A stretch of DNA of 64,000 bases, taken from the NCBI GenBank assembly GCA_036389255.1, contig DASVQI010000027.1:1-64000 (forward strand), read 5' to 3'. How positions within the stretch are numbered: the first letter of the stretch is position 1; every line of letters begins with the position of its first letter. Positions 42,389-52,057 of this stretch are shown piece by piece. The notes below the pieces were generated by a model. That model was given only the letters and a program-made list of their open reading frames with translations, was not told the origin of the DNA and searched no databases. The position numbers were made by a program, and so were the translations under genes. The DNA is from JACVRN01 sp036389255. GTDB lineage: Bacteria > Acidobacteriota > Blastocatellia > Pyrinomonadales > Pyrinomonadaceae.

Positions 42389-44650
42389 ATGGCTTTAGCA
42401 GAAACATTACTGCATCAGCTAAACAATCAAAAGCTTAGCCATGATGAAAGAGCGCAGTTACAATGCCAACTAGCGGAAGAACTTGAACATCGCGGGCAAT
42501 ATGAGGCGGCTTACAATGCGCTCGGAGAATTGTGGCAGGGAATCGGCAATCACCCTGCGTTGGAAGGGCTTACAAAGCTTACGGCAGCAGAACTGCTACA
42601 GAGGGTTGGAACTCTTTCAGGATGGCTTGGTAGCGCAAGCCAAGAGGCAGAGGCTCAAGAAAAAGCCAAAGATTTAATCAGTGAAAGCATTGCTCTTTTT
42701 GAATCCCTAGGAGAAACATTAAGGGCTACTGTCGCGCGCAGTGAACTTGCGCTCTGTTACTGGCGTGCAGGTGCATTTGATGAAGCACGAGTCATATTAG
42801 AGGATGTTCTATCAAAGCTTAATGAGACAGATACAGAACTAAGATCAAGAACTTTACTTCGGCGTATTATGGTTGATTTTTCAACCGGTAGATTTAATGA
42901 TGCGCTACTCATTTTAAGCAGCACTGCCATCACTTTTGAAACGAGCAAAGACAACGCTTTAAAAGGAAGATTCCATGGATTATTCGCTCTTGTGCTTAGG
43001 CATCTCGGTGTGGCAGAGCGTCGGCAGGACTACATAGATCGCGCGATTATTGAATATACAGCCGCAATTTATCACTTTGAACAGGCCGAGCATCTTCATT
43101 ATCGTGCAATAGCAGAAAACGATCTTGGTTTTCTACTTTATACCATCGGTAGTTATGCAGACGCTCAAACTCACCTTGACCGTGCCCAACATACTTTTGT
43201 GAGCCTGAAAGATAATGGCATGCTCGCACAGGTAAATGAAACTCGCACTCGTCTGTTATTAGCACAAGGTCAAACGAAAGAAGCTGAGAAGGTTATCTGT
43301 GAATCAGTGCGGCTTCTTGAGCGGGGTGGGGAGCAGTCGCTTTTGGCGGAGTCGCTGACGACGCAGGGGGTTGTGCTGGCGCGGCTGGGTCGGGTTGATG
43401 AGTCGCGGGCCGTGTTGGAGCGGGCTATGGAGGTGGCTGAGCGGGCGGGGGCTCTGGTTTATGCGGGGCGTGCTGCGCTGGCGCTTCTGGAGGAGCATGA
43501 GGATGGGCTGGCGGTTGAGCGCGCGCGCGACGTTTATGTGATGGCGGATGAGTGGCTGGCCAAGTCGCAGGATGCGGAGGGCGTTTCGAGGCTGCGTGCT
43601 TGTGCGCGCAGGGTAGTGAAGCCCGGAGCGCGTAGTGTTAATGACCGTGAAGCGGCTCTCTCTTTCATTCATGCCAGCGAGCAGATAAAGGAGTTGCTGG
43701 AAAAGGCTCGGCGGCTGGCAAGCACTAATCTTCCCATTCTGATTACAGGTGAAACCGGCGTGGGGAAAGAGGTGCTGGCGCGGCTGATTCACTTCTGGAG
43801 CGGGCGCGGCGGAGCTTTTGTCCCGGTCAACTGTGGCGCTTTGACAGAGAGTCTGGTCGAGTCGCAGCTCTTCGGGCATCGCAGAGGGAGCTTCACGGAC
43901 GCCGTCACGGATTATAGGGGCGCGGCACGCGAGGCTGAGTGCGGCACGCTGATGCTGGACGAGATAGGAGAACTCAGTCCGGGTAATCAGAGCAGGATTC
44001 TTCGGATGATAGAGCTGGGGGAGATTATGCCGGTCGGCGCTGACGGGCCGGAGAACGTTGATTTACGAATCATAGCCTGCACTAACGTACCGCTCTCGAA
44101 GCTGGTCGCCAAGCGTCGTTTCCGCGAAGACCTGTTTTATCGCGTAGCAACTTTTGAGATAGAGATTCCTCCTTTGAGGGAGCGCCCCGAAGACATAGTG
44201 GCGCTGGCGAAACATTTCATAGAAGAGGCTGCGGAGCGCTCCGGCCACAGGGTTACTTTTACGCAGGCGAGCATAGAATGCTTGAGCGGCCTGCCGCTTT
44301 ACGGCAATGCTAGAGAATTGCGCAACATCATAGAGCGTGCCGTCATAACGGCTAAGGGCGAGCCCGTCAGGGAAGAAACTTTAAAGCTGCTGTTGCTGCG
44401 CTCTACCCACAAGGGCAGCGTGTCATCCCCTTGGGCAGAGTTTTCGCTGATGGAGGAAGTGCGGCGCTACGAGGAGCAATTTATAGAGCGGGCATTGAAG
44501 GAGAGTCGCGGGAGAGTTACGCACGCGGCGCGGCTGCTGGGGTTAAAACACCAGAACCTCATAGCTATCATAGAGTCCAGACACAGGAGGCTTTTGCAGC
44601 TAAGAACGCCTGCACAGCCTCGCCGCCGCAGCATCATCAAGCGAAGATAA
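42389..44650 (+). CDS. TPR-AAA+ (sigma54-type)-Fis transcriptional regulator, 753 aa
   Basis: Residues 1-420 are TPR-like helical repeats (LAQGQTKEAEKVICES, LGRVDESRAVLERAME). Residues 430-665 are a bacterial enhancer-binding AAA+ domain: Walker A GETGVGKE (453-460), Walker B LMLDEIGE (521-528), arginine region LRERPEDIV. The sigma54-contacting loop GAFTGA is altered to GSFTDA (500-505). A Fis-type HTH ends the chain (RVTHAARLLGLKHQNLIAII). The loop change suggests it may not activate sigma54 polymerase. DNA composition shifts from AT-rich to GC-rich at about codon 307, as if two genes were joined. Its partner peptide gene is upstream. Confidence 0.9.
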   Translation: MALAETLLHQLNNQKLSHDERAQLQCQLAEELEHRGQYEAAYNALGELWQGIGNHPALEGLTKLTAAELLQRVGTLSGWLGSASQEAEAQEKAKDLISESIALFESLGETLRATVARSELALCYWRAGAFDEARVILEDVLSKLNETDTELRSRTLLRRIMVDFSTGRFNDALLILSSTAITFETSKDNALKGRFHGLFALVLRHLGVAERRQDYIDRAIIEYTAAIYHFEQAEHLHYRAIAENDLGFLLYTIGSYADAQTHLDRAQHTFVSLKDNGMLAQVNETRTRLLLAQGQTKEAEKVICESVRLLERGGEQSLLAESLTTQGVVLARLGRVDESRAVLERAMEVAERAGALVYAGRAALALLEEHEDGLAVERARDVYVMADEWLAKSQDAEGVSRLRACARRVVKPGARSVNDREAALSFIHASEQIKELLEKARRLASTNLPILITGETGVGKEVLARLIHFWSGRGGAFVPVNCGALTESLVESQLFGHRRGSFTDAVTDYRGAAREAECGTLMLDEIGELSPGNQSRILRMIELGEIMPVGADGPENVDLRIIACTNVPLSKLVAKRRFREDLFYRVATFEIEIPPLRERPEDIVALAKHFIEEAAERSGHRVTFTQASIECLSGLPLYGNARELRNIIERAVITAKGEPVREETLKLLLLRSTHKGSVSSPWAEFSLMEEVRRYEEQFIERALKESRGRVTHAARLLGLKHQNLIAIIESRHRRLLQLRTPAQPRRRSIIKRR

Positions 44651-44663
44651 GAGCGCCGCTCTC

Positions 44664-45575
44664 TTATTGAGCGCGCGGGACGGCCACTATGCGCAGGCCG
44701 GAGTTGCGCTGGCGGGTGTCCGGGGTGGCGCGTATGCGCTCGCCCACGCGACAGTAGAAGGCGTTGTCTATCCAAGAGCCGCCGCGCAAGATTCTGTATT
44801 TCTGGTCGCCGCCCGCCACCCAAGCGCTCCCGTCCGTGGGCGCGCCCCTGTAGCTTTCGTGGTAAACATCCTCAACCCACTCCCACACGTTGCCCAGCAT
44901 GTCATGCAGGCCCCAGCCGTTCGGCTGCTTCTCTCCTACGGGATGCGTTTTGCCGACAGAGTTGTTGAAGTACCAGGCAATCGAGTCCAGAGCGCCCATG
45001 CTCTCGCCGGTCATTTGCCCGTGGCAGGCGTATTCCCACTCGGCTTCCGTCGGCAGGCGGTACAGAAACGGGTCGCCGCGCTCGTTCAGCTTCTTGACGA
45101 AGGCTTGAGCGTCCGTCCATGAAACCTGCTCTACCGGCAGGTCTTCGCCTTTGAAGTTGGATGGGTTGTCGCCCATGACGGCGCGCCACTGCGCCTGAGT
45201 TATCTCGTAGCGCCCTATGTAGAAGCCTCTGCGTATAGAGACGCGGCGGGCCGGTCGCTCGTCAGCGCCGCCCGTATTCGAGCCCATGACGAAGCTGCCG
45301 GAAGGTATATAGGCGAACTCTATTCCCAGTTGGTTGGCCATCACGGTTCCGGGCTTTGTGGTGTCCGGCTGAGCGTTGGCCGTCGCGGGCTCAGGAGTTG
45401 AAGTCTGCGGAGGCGCGCTGGTCGTGCCGGTTTTCTTAGCCGGAGGCGCTGCTCTTCTGCCGGTGCGTCGCTGGCCCTGCGCGCTCGCTGTAAAAATGAG
45501 CGGCAGCGCAAGACAGAGAGCGATTAAAAAGGCTATGCCCGCACGATTTCTGCTTAGACGATAAGTGCTCTTCAT
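44664..45575 (-). CDS. Formylglycine-generating-enzyme/SUMF1-family secreted protein, 303 aa
   Basis: Signal peptide (IAFLIALCLALPLIFTASAQG) then a Pro/Ala-rich linker and the SUMF1 domain from about 75: FAYIPSGSFVMGSNTGGADERPARRVSI, FYIGRYEITQAQWRAVMGDNPSNFKG, LPVEQVSWTDAQAFVKKLN, YRLPTEAEWEYACHG, GWGLHDMLGNVWEWVEDVYHESY, RILRGGSWIDN. The true FGE catalytic Cys pair is not evident, so it probably is a binding or non-canonical member. It converges with the regulator gene, ends 14 nt apart. Confidence 0.87.
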   Translation of the reverse strand: MKSTYRLSRNRAGIAFLIALCLALPLIFTASAQGQRRTGRRAAPPAKKTGTTSAPPQTSTPEPATANAQPDTTKPGTVMANQLGIEFAYIPSGSFVMGSNTGGADERPARRVSIRRGFYIGRYEITQAQWRAVMGDNPSNFKGEDLPVEQVSWTDAQAFVKKLNERGDPFLYRLPTEAEWEYACHGQMTGESMGALDSIAWYFNNSVGKTHPVGEKQPNGWGLHDMLGNVWEWVEDVYHESYRGAPTDGSAWVAGGDQKYRILRGGSWIDNAFYCRVGERIRATPDTRQRNSGLRIVAVPRAQ

Positions 45576-45719
45576 TTCTATAAATCAACCTGTATTCCGC
45601 TAAAGCTTTTTTCAGGGGGAGAAAACGTGTGCGGCTATCTTAACGAAAACGGGTTGAGTGCGCTAGAGTGTTAAGGCTCAATAGATTTTTCGGAATCTCC
45701 CGGCAGAGGTAAACGCAAA

Positions 45720-46169
45720 ATGGGTCTTAAAGAAAGAATCGTCTCGGACATGACCGCAGCCATGAAGGAGCGGGACGCGGCACGCACGTCCGTACTCAGA
45801 ATGGTCAAAGCCTTCGTCATGAACCGCGAGATAGAGAAGGGCGGCCCTCTTGATGAAGAGGAGATGACCAAAACCCTTCAGTCGCTCGTCAAGCAGCGCC
45901 GCGATTCCATAGAGCAGTACGAGAAGGCTGGCCGTCAGGATTTGGCTGACAAGGAGCACGCCGAAATAGAAGTCATCGAAGCCTACCTGCCGCAGGCCGC
46001 GTCGCGCGAAGAGATAGAGCAGTCGGTCGCCGCAGCCATAGAAGAGACAGGTGCCAGTTCCATGCGCGAGATGGGTCAGGTGATGAAAGCCGTACAGGCC
46101 CGGCTACAGGGCAAGAGCGTGGACAATCGCGTAGTCAGCGAAATCGTCAAGGAGAAACTCGGGAAGTAA
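45720..46169 (+). CDS. GatB/YqeY family protein, 149 aa
   Basis: A YqeY-type protein: MGLKERIVSDMTAAMKERDAARTSVLRMVKAFVMN, then IEVIEAYLPQAASREEIEQSVAAAI and MGQVMKAVQARLQGKSVDNRVVSEIVKEKL. This is the tRNA-binding tail domain of GatB as a free protein. Role in vivo is uncertain (amidotransferase related). No signal peptide. Confidence 0.9.
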   Translation: MGLKERIVSDMTAAMKERDAARTSVLRMVKAFVMNREIEKGGPLDEEEMTKTLQSLVKQRRDSIEQYEKAGRQDLADKEHAEIEVIEAYLPQAASREEIEQSVAAAIEETGASSMREMGQVMKAVQARLQGKSVDNRVVSEIVKEKLGK

Positions 46170-46179
46170 TCGGCAAGGG

Positions 46180-46222
46180 CAGGGCGGAAAAAGCTCTGAA
46201 AACCGCCTTTTTACCGCCTATC
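46180..46222 (+). terminator. Hairpin terminator after yqeY
   Basis: GGGCGG...AAAACCGCC pairs (about 46187-46209), followed by TTTTTACCG. Separates it from the rimP operon. Confidence 0.55.
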
Positions 46223-46375
46223 CCCGGCGACTCTTCGGCCACTTTCTCGCCGCTTGCTTCTCCCCTATGTTTCCCCTATAATCATTCGCTTGCTCAGAGC
46301 ACGGCGGTCGCGTCCGGTGGGTTCTCGGCCCACTTTTTCTTTTGCGCTCTGGAAACTTTTTTGAGAAGGCGAACA

Positions 46376-46891
46376 ATGGGTCAGGATTCGATTGAAAAGC
46401 GTATTGAGGAGATTGCCGAGCGTGTAGCGGCGGACAATGGTCTTGAGCTGGTTCACGCGGAAGTCGGCGGGCCGGACGGAAAGCCTCTGATTCGCCTCTA
46501 TATTGATAAGCCGGAAGGCGTCACCCACGAGGACTGCTCGCTGATGAGCCACCACGTGGGAACAGTCCTTGAGGTGGAGGACTTCATTCATTCGGCTTAT
46601 ACACTTGAGGTATCCAGCCCCGGCCTTGAGCGGGGTCTTTACAAGCGGGCCGATTACGAGCGCTTTACAGGCCGTGACGCCAAGGTAAAGACGGGCCGCG
46701 CCATCAACGGCCAGCGCAATTTTCGCGGTCGCATAGTCGGGCTGAAAGGCGACATAGTAGTCTTTGAAGACCGCACGAGCGGTGAAGTTTCCATCCCGAT
46801 TGAGTCAATCAGCAAGGCCAACCTTGAGATTGACGTTGAAGAAGAGTTTCGCCGCGCGCAGGAGCGCGAAAAAGCAGCCAAGCAATCATAA
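46376..46891 (+). CDS. rimP: Ribosome maturation factor RimP
   Basis: Family sequences GLELVHAEVGGPDGKPLIRLYIDKPEGVTHEDCSLMSHHVGTVLEVEDFIHSAYTLEVSSPGLERGL. RimP is needed for 30S maturation. ATG at 46376 follows AGAAGG; the frame's TTG at 46361 is unlikely. 171 aa, normal. First gene of the nusA-infB operon, its usual place. Confidence 0.96.
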   Translation: MGQDSIEKRIEEIAERVAADNGLELVHAEVGGPDGKPLIRLYIDKPEGVTHEDCSLMSHHVGTVLEVEDFIHSAYTLEVSSPGLERGLYKRADYERFTGRDAKVKTGRAINGQRNFRGRIVGLKGDIVVFEDRTSGEVSIPIESISKANLEIDVEEEFRRAQEREKAAKQS

Positions 46892-46919
46892 AGGCTGCTC
46901 TTACAACTGAATAAAGAAT

Positions 46920-48872
46920 ATGAGCACTTCCATCGCACAGAACATTGACGCGCTCTGTCAGGAGCAAGGTATCGAGCGCGACCTAGTCATAGACGCCATG
47001 AAGGAGGCCGTCCGCGCGGCTGCCAAGAAGCAGTTCAAGTCGGGCGAAGACATTCAGGTGGACTGGAATCCGGAGACAGGCATAGAGCTTTCCGCTTCCA
47101 AGATTGTCGTGGAGGAAGTCACCAACCCGGCCACGGAGATGTCTCTGGACGAAGCGAAGGAGCTGGCGGGCGACGAGGTTGAAGTTGGGGACGCGCTCCT
47201 GCTGCCTCTGCCGATGGAAGAGCTAGGGCGCATAGCGGCCCAGACGGCCAAGCAGATTCTCTTTCAGAAGGTCAGAGACGCCGTTCGCAGCAACATCTAC
47301 GAGCAGTACGTTGACAAGATTGGCGACCTACTGAACGGCTTCGTCAAGCGCTTCGAGCGCGGCAACATCATTGTAGACCTTGGAAATCTGGAAGCGATAC
47401 TTCCTAAATCGCAGCAGTCGCGCGGCGAGCAGTGGAATCAGGGCGAGCGCGTGCGCGTCGTCATCAGCAACGTCTCGAAGGAATCCAAGGGGCCGCAGGT
47501 TGAAGTCTCCCGCACCAGCCCTGAACTGTTGAAGCGGCTCTTTGAAATGGAAGTGCCGGAGATTTACGACGGAACGGTCGTCATAAAGAGTTGCGTGCGC
47601 GAGCCCGGTGACCGCGCCAAGATTGCCGTCATGTCTACCGAGCGCGACGTTGACCCGGTCGGCGCGTGCGTCGGCATGAAGGGCAGCCGCGTGCAGGCCA
47701 TCATTCGTGAGTTGCGCGGAGAGAAGATTGACATCATAGAGTGGTCTGACGAGCCTTCCGTCTTCGCGGCCAATGCTCTGAGCCCTGCCAAGGTCAATCA
47801 GGTTCGCATCACCGACATTGAAAACCGGCAGATGGAAGTCATAGTCAACGAAGACCAGCTTTCGCTCGCCATAGGCAAGCGCGGTCAGAACGTCAGGCTC
47901 GCCTCCAAGCTCGTCGGCTGGAACATTGACATCAGGAGCGAAGAAGAGATTAAGCGCGAGGTCGCGGAGCAGATGGGCGCGATTATCGCTTCGGGCGGCG
48001 CGGTTCCCCTCTCTGCCATTGAAGGCTTGACCGCCGCGCAGGCGGACGCTCTAGCGGAGCACGGGATAGGGGACATTGACGCGCTGGCCGCGACGAGCGT
48101 TGACGACCTCGTTGACCACCTCGACCTCAGCCTTGACGAAGCGGAAGAGATTCTGGCTGCGGCTCAAATCGTGATTTCGGCGCGCGACGCCAAGCGGCAA
48201 GAAGAAGATGCTGACGAAGGCGCGGAATCGGCTGCGGAATCCGACGAGACGAGCACGGCCCCCGAAGGAGCGGAAGCAGCAGAAGAAGAGAGTGCTGCGG
48301 CCGAAGCGAGCGAGGGAGAATCAGAGATGGCAGACCGCGATGGACAGGAAGAAGAAGGCCAGCCGGTTGAACAGAATGCTTTCTCAGCCGAGCTTGACCC
48401 GAACGCCCGGCCCGTAGACATAGACCCGCCCGACGCTATGATTGCAGAGGGCTACGACGAGGCCGTGCGCGGCGGAACGCCCTTCACAGCCGAGGCCAAT
48501 ATCCTCGCGGAGCATTCAGCCGACCCGGTCGCGCTCACCGAAGCAGACCAGATGAGCGAGGATGCGCTTCGCCTTCAGGGTGCCGAGCGCGATTTGAGGC
48601 CGGACACGATTACGCCTTCGCCCGACATTACCTCTAGCGGCGCGGCTTACATAGAAGCCGCCTCGCGCATAGGCGAAGGAGAAGCGCCCGTGGAAGAAGA
48701 AGTCACGGCGTTCTCTCCTCAAGCAGCTTTTGCTTCGGAAGCGAGCGCTCCCGAAGTCCAAACCAGTTCCGCTCCCGCGCCCGAGTACCGGGAAGACGTG
48801 GCCGCACGGGGCGAGAGCGATGATGAAGAAGAGAATACAATGAACTCTTCCGAAGACAATGCGGCCCAGTAA
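46920..48872 (+). CDS. nusA: Transcription elongation factor NusA with acidic tail, 650 aa
   Basis: The N-terminal domain, S1 and two KH domains span residues 1-345 (GNIIVDLGNLEAILPKSQQSRGE; DRAKIAVMSTERDVDPVGACVGMKGSRVQAIIRELRGEKIDIIEW; QLSLAIGKRGQNVRLASKLVGW). Then a helix-hairpin-helix (IEGLTAAQADALAEHGIGDIDALA). Residues 420-650 are an acidic, low-complexity tail (Glu, Ala, Ser rich), an extension that is not typical of NusA. It modulates pausing and termination. Encoded 28 nt after rimP. Confidence 0.96.
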   Translation: MSTSIAQNIDALCQEQGIERDLVIDAMKEAVRAAAKKQFKSGEDIQVDWNPETGIELSASKIVVEEVTNPATEMSLDEAKELAGDEVEVGDALLLPLPMEELGRIAAQTAKQILFQKVRDAVRSNIYEQYVDKIGDLLNGFVKRFERGNIIVDLGNLEAILPKSQQSRGEQWNQGERVRVVISNVSKESKGPQVEVSRTSPELLKRLFEMEVPEIYDGTVVIKSCVREPGDRAKIAVMSTERDVDPVGACVGMKGSRVQAIIRELRGEKIDIIEWSDEPSVFAANALSPAKVNQVRITDIENRQMEVIVNEDQLSLAIGKRGQNVRLASKLVGWNIDIRSEEEIKREVAEQMGAIIASGGAVPLSAIEGLTAAQADALAEHGIGDIDALAATSVDDLVDHLDLSLDEAEEILAAAQIVISARDAKRQEEDADEGAESAAESDETSTAPEGAEAAEEESAAAEASEGESEMADRDGQEEEGQPVEQNAFSAELDPNARPVDIDPPDAMIAEGYDEAVRGGTPFTAEANILAEHSADPVALTEADQMSEDALRLQGAERDLRPDTITPSPDITSSGAAYIEAASRIGEGEAPVEEEVTAFSPQAAFASEASAPEVQTSSAPAPEYREDVAARGESDDEEENTMNSSEDNAAQ

Positions 48873-49054
48873 CAGCACAGGGCGTGTGCGCGTGCGACGC
48901 GCGCGCAGCGCTCCTCGCCTGCTTCCCTTCCCCGAAGGATAGCGCTCCTTCTAAAGAGCGCGCTTTTCGGGAAAGCTGGCAGGGCGAGAGACCCAGACTA
49001 TTTTCCAAAAAGCGCGCGACGCCGTTTTATCCGAATGCGTCGTAGAAGGAGTGC
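48873..49054. other. nusA-infB intergenic region
   Basis: 182 bp without a gene; GC-rich dyads (GCGCGCAG, AAGAGCGCGCTTTTCGGG) could fold, perhaps as an attenuator. No ribosome-binding site is clear for infB except GAAGGAG at about 49040. Confidence 0.35.
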
Positions 49055-51973
49055 ATGACCGCTCATACGTCCAAGGTTCGTCTTTACGATCTGGCCAAAG
49101 AACTCAAGCTGGACACCAAGCGCCTCATTGAAGAAGTGCGCCGCGAAGGTGTTGACGTGAGTGTCCCGTCCAACTCTGTCTCAAAAGAGCTGGCCGACAA
49201 GATTCGCAACAAATATTTCCCGAAGAAGGAACAGGCCGCGCCGCGAAGAATCGTGGTCGTCAAACACGCGCGTCCAGTGGCGTCACCCGCAGATGAGGCC
49301 GCGCCCGCCGAGGCTACGGCTGCGCCCGTCGCAGAGACGCCCGTGCCGGTTTCAGAGCCTGCGGCGGAGATGCCGCCTCCGCCCGCGCCTGTGGCTTCCG
49401 CCCCGGAAGCGAGCGCGGAGACTTCCGCAGACGGCGAACAGCCCGCGTCCAGACCCGTGGCCTCGCGCATTCTTCTTAAGAAGAAGCCGCAGCCCCCGGC
49501 GCAGCGAGCCGAGCCGCCCGCACAGGTTTCGGCCCAGCCGCCCGTCATAGAATCTCCTGTAGAAGTTGGACAGTCGAGCGACAACGGCGCTGGCGAAGCC
49601 CACGCCGCCGCGCAAGTAGAGCCTCCCGTGTCGGAGCCTGCTATGGAGGCCACGGCGACGGAGCAGCCTGCTGACGCAGCTCAGCCTGCAACGCCGCCCG
49701 CAGCGCCCCAGCCTGCCGCAGCCCAACCGCCCGCTCCTTCAAGACAGGTCAGGGTGCTTAGACCCACGGCAGCAGCCTTGAGCGCCGGCATACGCCACGG
49801 CGACCGAGCGCCCGCTCCGGCGCCTCCGCCGCCTCCGGCCAAGCCGCAGCCTTCGCCGTCGCGCGAGCGCCGCGACCGTCGTGACCGCAGCGCAGGCCGC
49901 ACCGCTCGTGAGGGCGAAAACTTCGAGTTCTCAGGCACGCCGGGCGAGACGGCTACGCCTCAGACTGTTTATACGCCTCCGCCGGATGCGCGTCGTCGCG
50001 GTCGCTCGCGCCACACTGGCCGCCCCGTTCCGGGCGGCGTCACAGGCCCGCGCAAGATTGAAGGCAAGGGCGGAAGATTCGACAACGACTTTCTGCCGCC
50101 GCCTCGCGCTCTTTCTCTGGAAGACCGCATCGCGGGACGCCTTGACGCGGGCGGGACTTCCGTCTCTACGGGCGAGCTAAAGACTGTGCGATTGGTCGAA
50201 GGCTCTACCGTCAAGGAGTTCGCGGAGAAGCTGGGCATCAAGCCCAAAGACATCGTGACGCTCCTGATTCAGCGCGGAGTCTTTGCCACCATCAACCAGC
50301 CCCTTAATGACGACGTGGCGGTTGACCTTGCTCGTCGCTTCGGCTACGAAATCACCTTCGTCCCCTTCGAAGAGATGGTCGCTGAAGAGGAGTTCGAAGA
50401 GCTTATAGCGTCCGACTCGGACGACGTAGAGGTGACACGCGCTCCCGTCGTCACGGTCATGGGCCACGTAGACCACGGCAAGACCTCGCTTCTGGACGGC
50501 ATACGCTCTACGGAAGTGGCGGCTGGCGAAGCCGGAGGCATCACACAACACATAGGCGCTTACAGCGTCTCTGTGGCTAACCCCGACAAGCCGGACGAGA
50601 TGCGCCGGGTGGTCTTTCTGGACACGCCGGGTCACGAAGCCTTCACCATGATGCGCGCGCGCGGGGCCAAGGCTACGGACGTGGTCGTGCTGGTAGTGGC
50701 AGCCGACGACGGCGTCATGCCGCAGACTATAGAAGCCATAGAGCACGCTCGCGCCGCCAACGTTCCCATAGTCGTCGCCATCAACAAGATTGATAAGCCC
50801 GACGCCAACCCGGAACGCGTCAAGCAGGAGTTGGCGGGCCACGCATTAACGCCCGTCGAGTGGGGCGGCGAGACGGAAATGGTCGCCGTCTCGGCCAAGC
50901 AGCACAAGAATCTGGACACGCTGCTTGAGACGATTCTGCTCACGGCCGACATTCTCGACCTCAAGGCCAGCCCGACGCGCCTTGCTTCGGGCGTCGTTCT
51001 GGAAGCCAAGCTCGATAGAGGACGCGGCTCCGTCGCCACCGTGCTCGTTCAACAGGGCACGCTCAGAGTTGGCGACCCCTTCATCGTGGGCCAAATCTTC
51101 GGCAAGGTGCGCGCCATGTTCGATGACAGGGGACAGGCCGTGACGGAAGCCGGGCCCGCGACGCCCGTGGAAGTCCTTGGTCTACAGGGCGTGCCGCAGG
51201 CGGGCGAAGCCTTTCAGGTGGTAGCCGACATCACAAAGGCGCAGCAGATTTCTCACCACCGCCAGATGATTACGCGCCAGCAAACGCTCTCGCAGAGCAC
51301 CAAGCGCGGCATAGAAGCGCTGGGACAGACGGAAGTCAAAGAACTGCTCGTGGTCATCAAGGCGGACGTGCAGGGCTCCGTGGAAGTCTTGAAATCCACC
51401 TTGCAGAAGCTTTCGACAGAGGCCGTCAAGGTCAAGGTGATTCGCTCCGGCGTCGGAGCCATCACCGAATCCGACGTGCTTCTGGCTTCCGCCACGCAGG
51501 CCGAGAGCACCAACAAGGCGGTCGTCATCATAGGCTTCAACGTGCGGCCCGAGTCGCGCGCGTCAGACCTTGCCAAGCAGGAGAACGTAGACATACGGCT
51601 GCACTCCATCATCTACAAGGTGGAAGAAGAGATACGCGCCGCCATGATTGGCATGCTCGAAGCCGTGGAGAAGGAGCGCATCCTCGGCAAGGCGGACGTG
51701 CGCGAAGTCTTCCGCGTCCCGCGTGCGGGCGTCATCGCAGGCTGCATGGTCGTTGACGGCACGATTCGCCGCAACGCGCGCGCACGCCTGATACGCGACG
51801 GCGTAGTCGCGTGGGAAGGCGGCATAGCATCTTTGCGCCGCTTCAAGGAAGACGTTGGTGAAGTACGCGAAGGCTTCGAGTGCGGCATCGGCCTCGAAAA
51901 CTTCAACGACGTTAAGGTTGGCGACCAGATAGAAGCCTTCATCATAGAGAAGGTCGCCGCGACAGAACTGTAA
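49055..51973 (+). CDS. infB: Translation initiation factor IF-2
   Basis: An N-terminal IF2N helix bundle (VRLYDLAKELKLDTKRLIEEVRREGVDVSVPSNSVSKELADKIRNKYF). A Pro/Ala-rich linker spans about 70-290. The G domain follows: VTVMGHVDHGKTSLLDGIR (G1), GGITQHIGAY (G2), VVFLDTPGHEAFTMMRARGAK (G3), AINKIDKPDANP (G4), SAKQHKNLD (G5). Then domains II-IV. IF-2 brings initiator tRNA to the ribosome. Length 972 aa, long because of the linker. Confidence 0.97.
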   Translation: MTAHTSKVRLYDLAKELKLDTKRLIEEVRREGVDVSVPSNSVSKELADKIRNKYFPKKEQAAPRRIVVVKHARPVASPADEAAPAEATAAPVAETPVPVSEPAAEMPPPPAPVASAPEASAETSADGEQPASRPVASRILLKKKPQPPAQRAEPPAQVSAQPPVIESPVEVGQSSDNGAGEAHAAAQVEPPVSEPAMEATATEQPADAAQPATPPAAPQPAAAQPPAPSRQVRVLRPTAAALSAGIRHGDRAPAPAPPPPPAKPQPSPSRERRDRRDRSAGRTAREGENFEFSGTPGETATPQTVYTPPPDARRRGRSRHTGRPVPGGVTGPRKIEGKGGRFDNDFLPPPRALSLEDRIAGRLDAGGTSVSTGELKTVRLVEGSTVKEFAEKLGIKPKDIVTLLIQRGVFATINQPLNDDVAVDLARRFGYEITFVPFEEMVAEEEFEELIASDSDDVEVTRAPVVTVMGHVDHGKTSLLDGIRSTEVAAGEAGGITQHIGAYSVSVANPDKPDEMRRVVFLDTPGHEAFTMMRARGAKATDVVVLVVAADDGVMPQTIEAIEHARAANVPIVVAINKIDKPDANPERVKQELAGHALTPVEWGGETEMVAVSAKQHKNLDTLLETILLTADILDLKASPTRLASGVVLEAKLDRGRGSVATVLVQQGTLRVGDPFIVGQIFGKVRAMFDDRGQAVTEAGPATPVEVLGLQGVPQAGEAFQVVADITKAQQISHHRQMITRQQTLSQSTKRGIEALGQTEVKELLVVIKADVQGSVEVLKSTLQKLSTEAVKVKVIRSGVGAITESDVLLASATQAESTNKAVVIIGFNVRPESRASDLAKQENVDIRLHSIIYKVEEEIRAAMIGMLEAVEKERILGKADVREVFRVPRAGVIAGCMVVDGTIRRNARARLIRDGVVAWEGGIASLRRFKEDVGEVREGFECGIGLENFNDVKVGDQIEAFIIEKVAATEL

Positions 51974-51983
51974 AAATGGGTGT

Positions 51984-52054
51984 CAGGTCACGGGTGACGG
52001 GTTTCAGTAAAAGAAAAACCCCGTCACCCGTCACCTGACGCCCGTCACCTGTTT
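51984..52054. repeat. Intergenic inverted repeat R1 (TGACGGGTGAC-type words)
   Basis: AGGTCACGGGTGACGGGTTT pairs with AACCCCGTCACCCGTCACCT around CAGTAAAAGAA, and extra TCACCTG words follow. T6 ends it and the rbfA ATG comes next, so no separate ribosome-binding site is present. Confidence 0.75.
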
Positions 52055-52057
52055 TTT

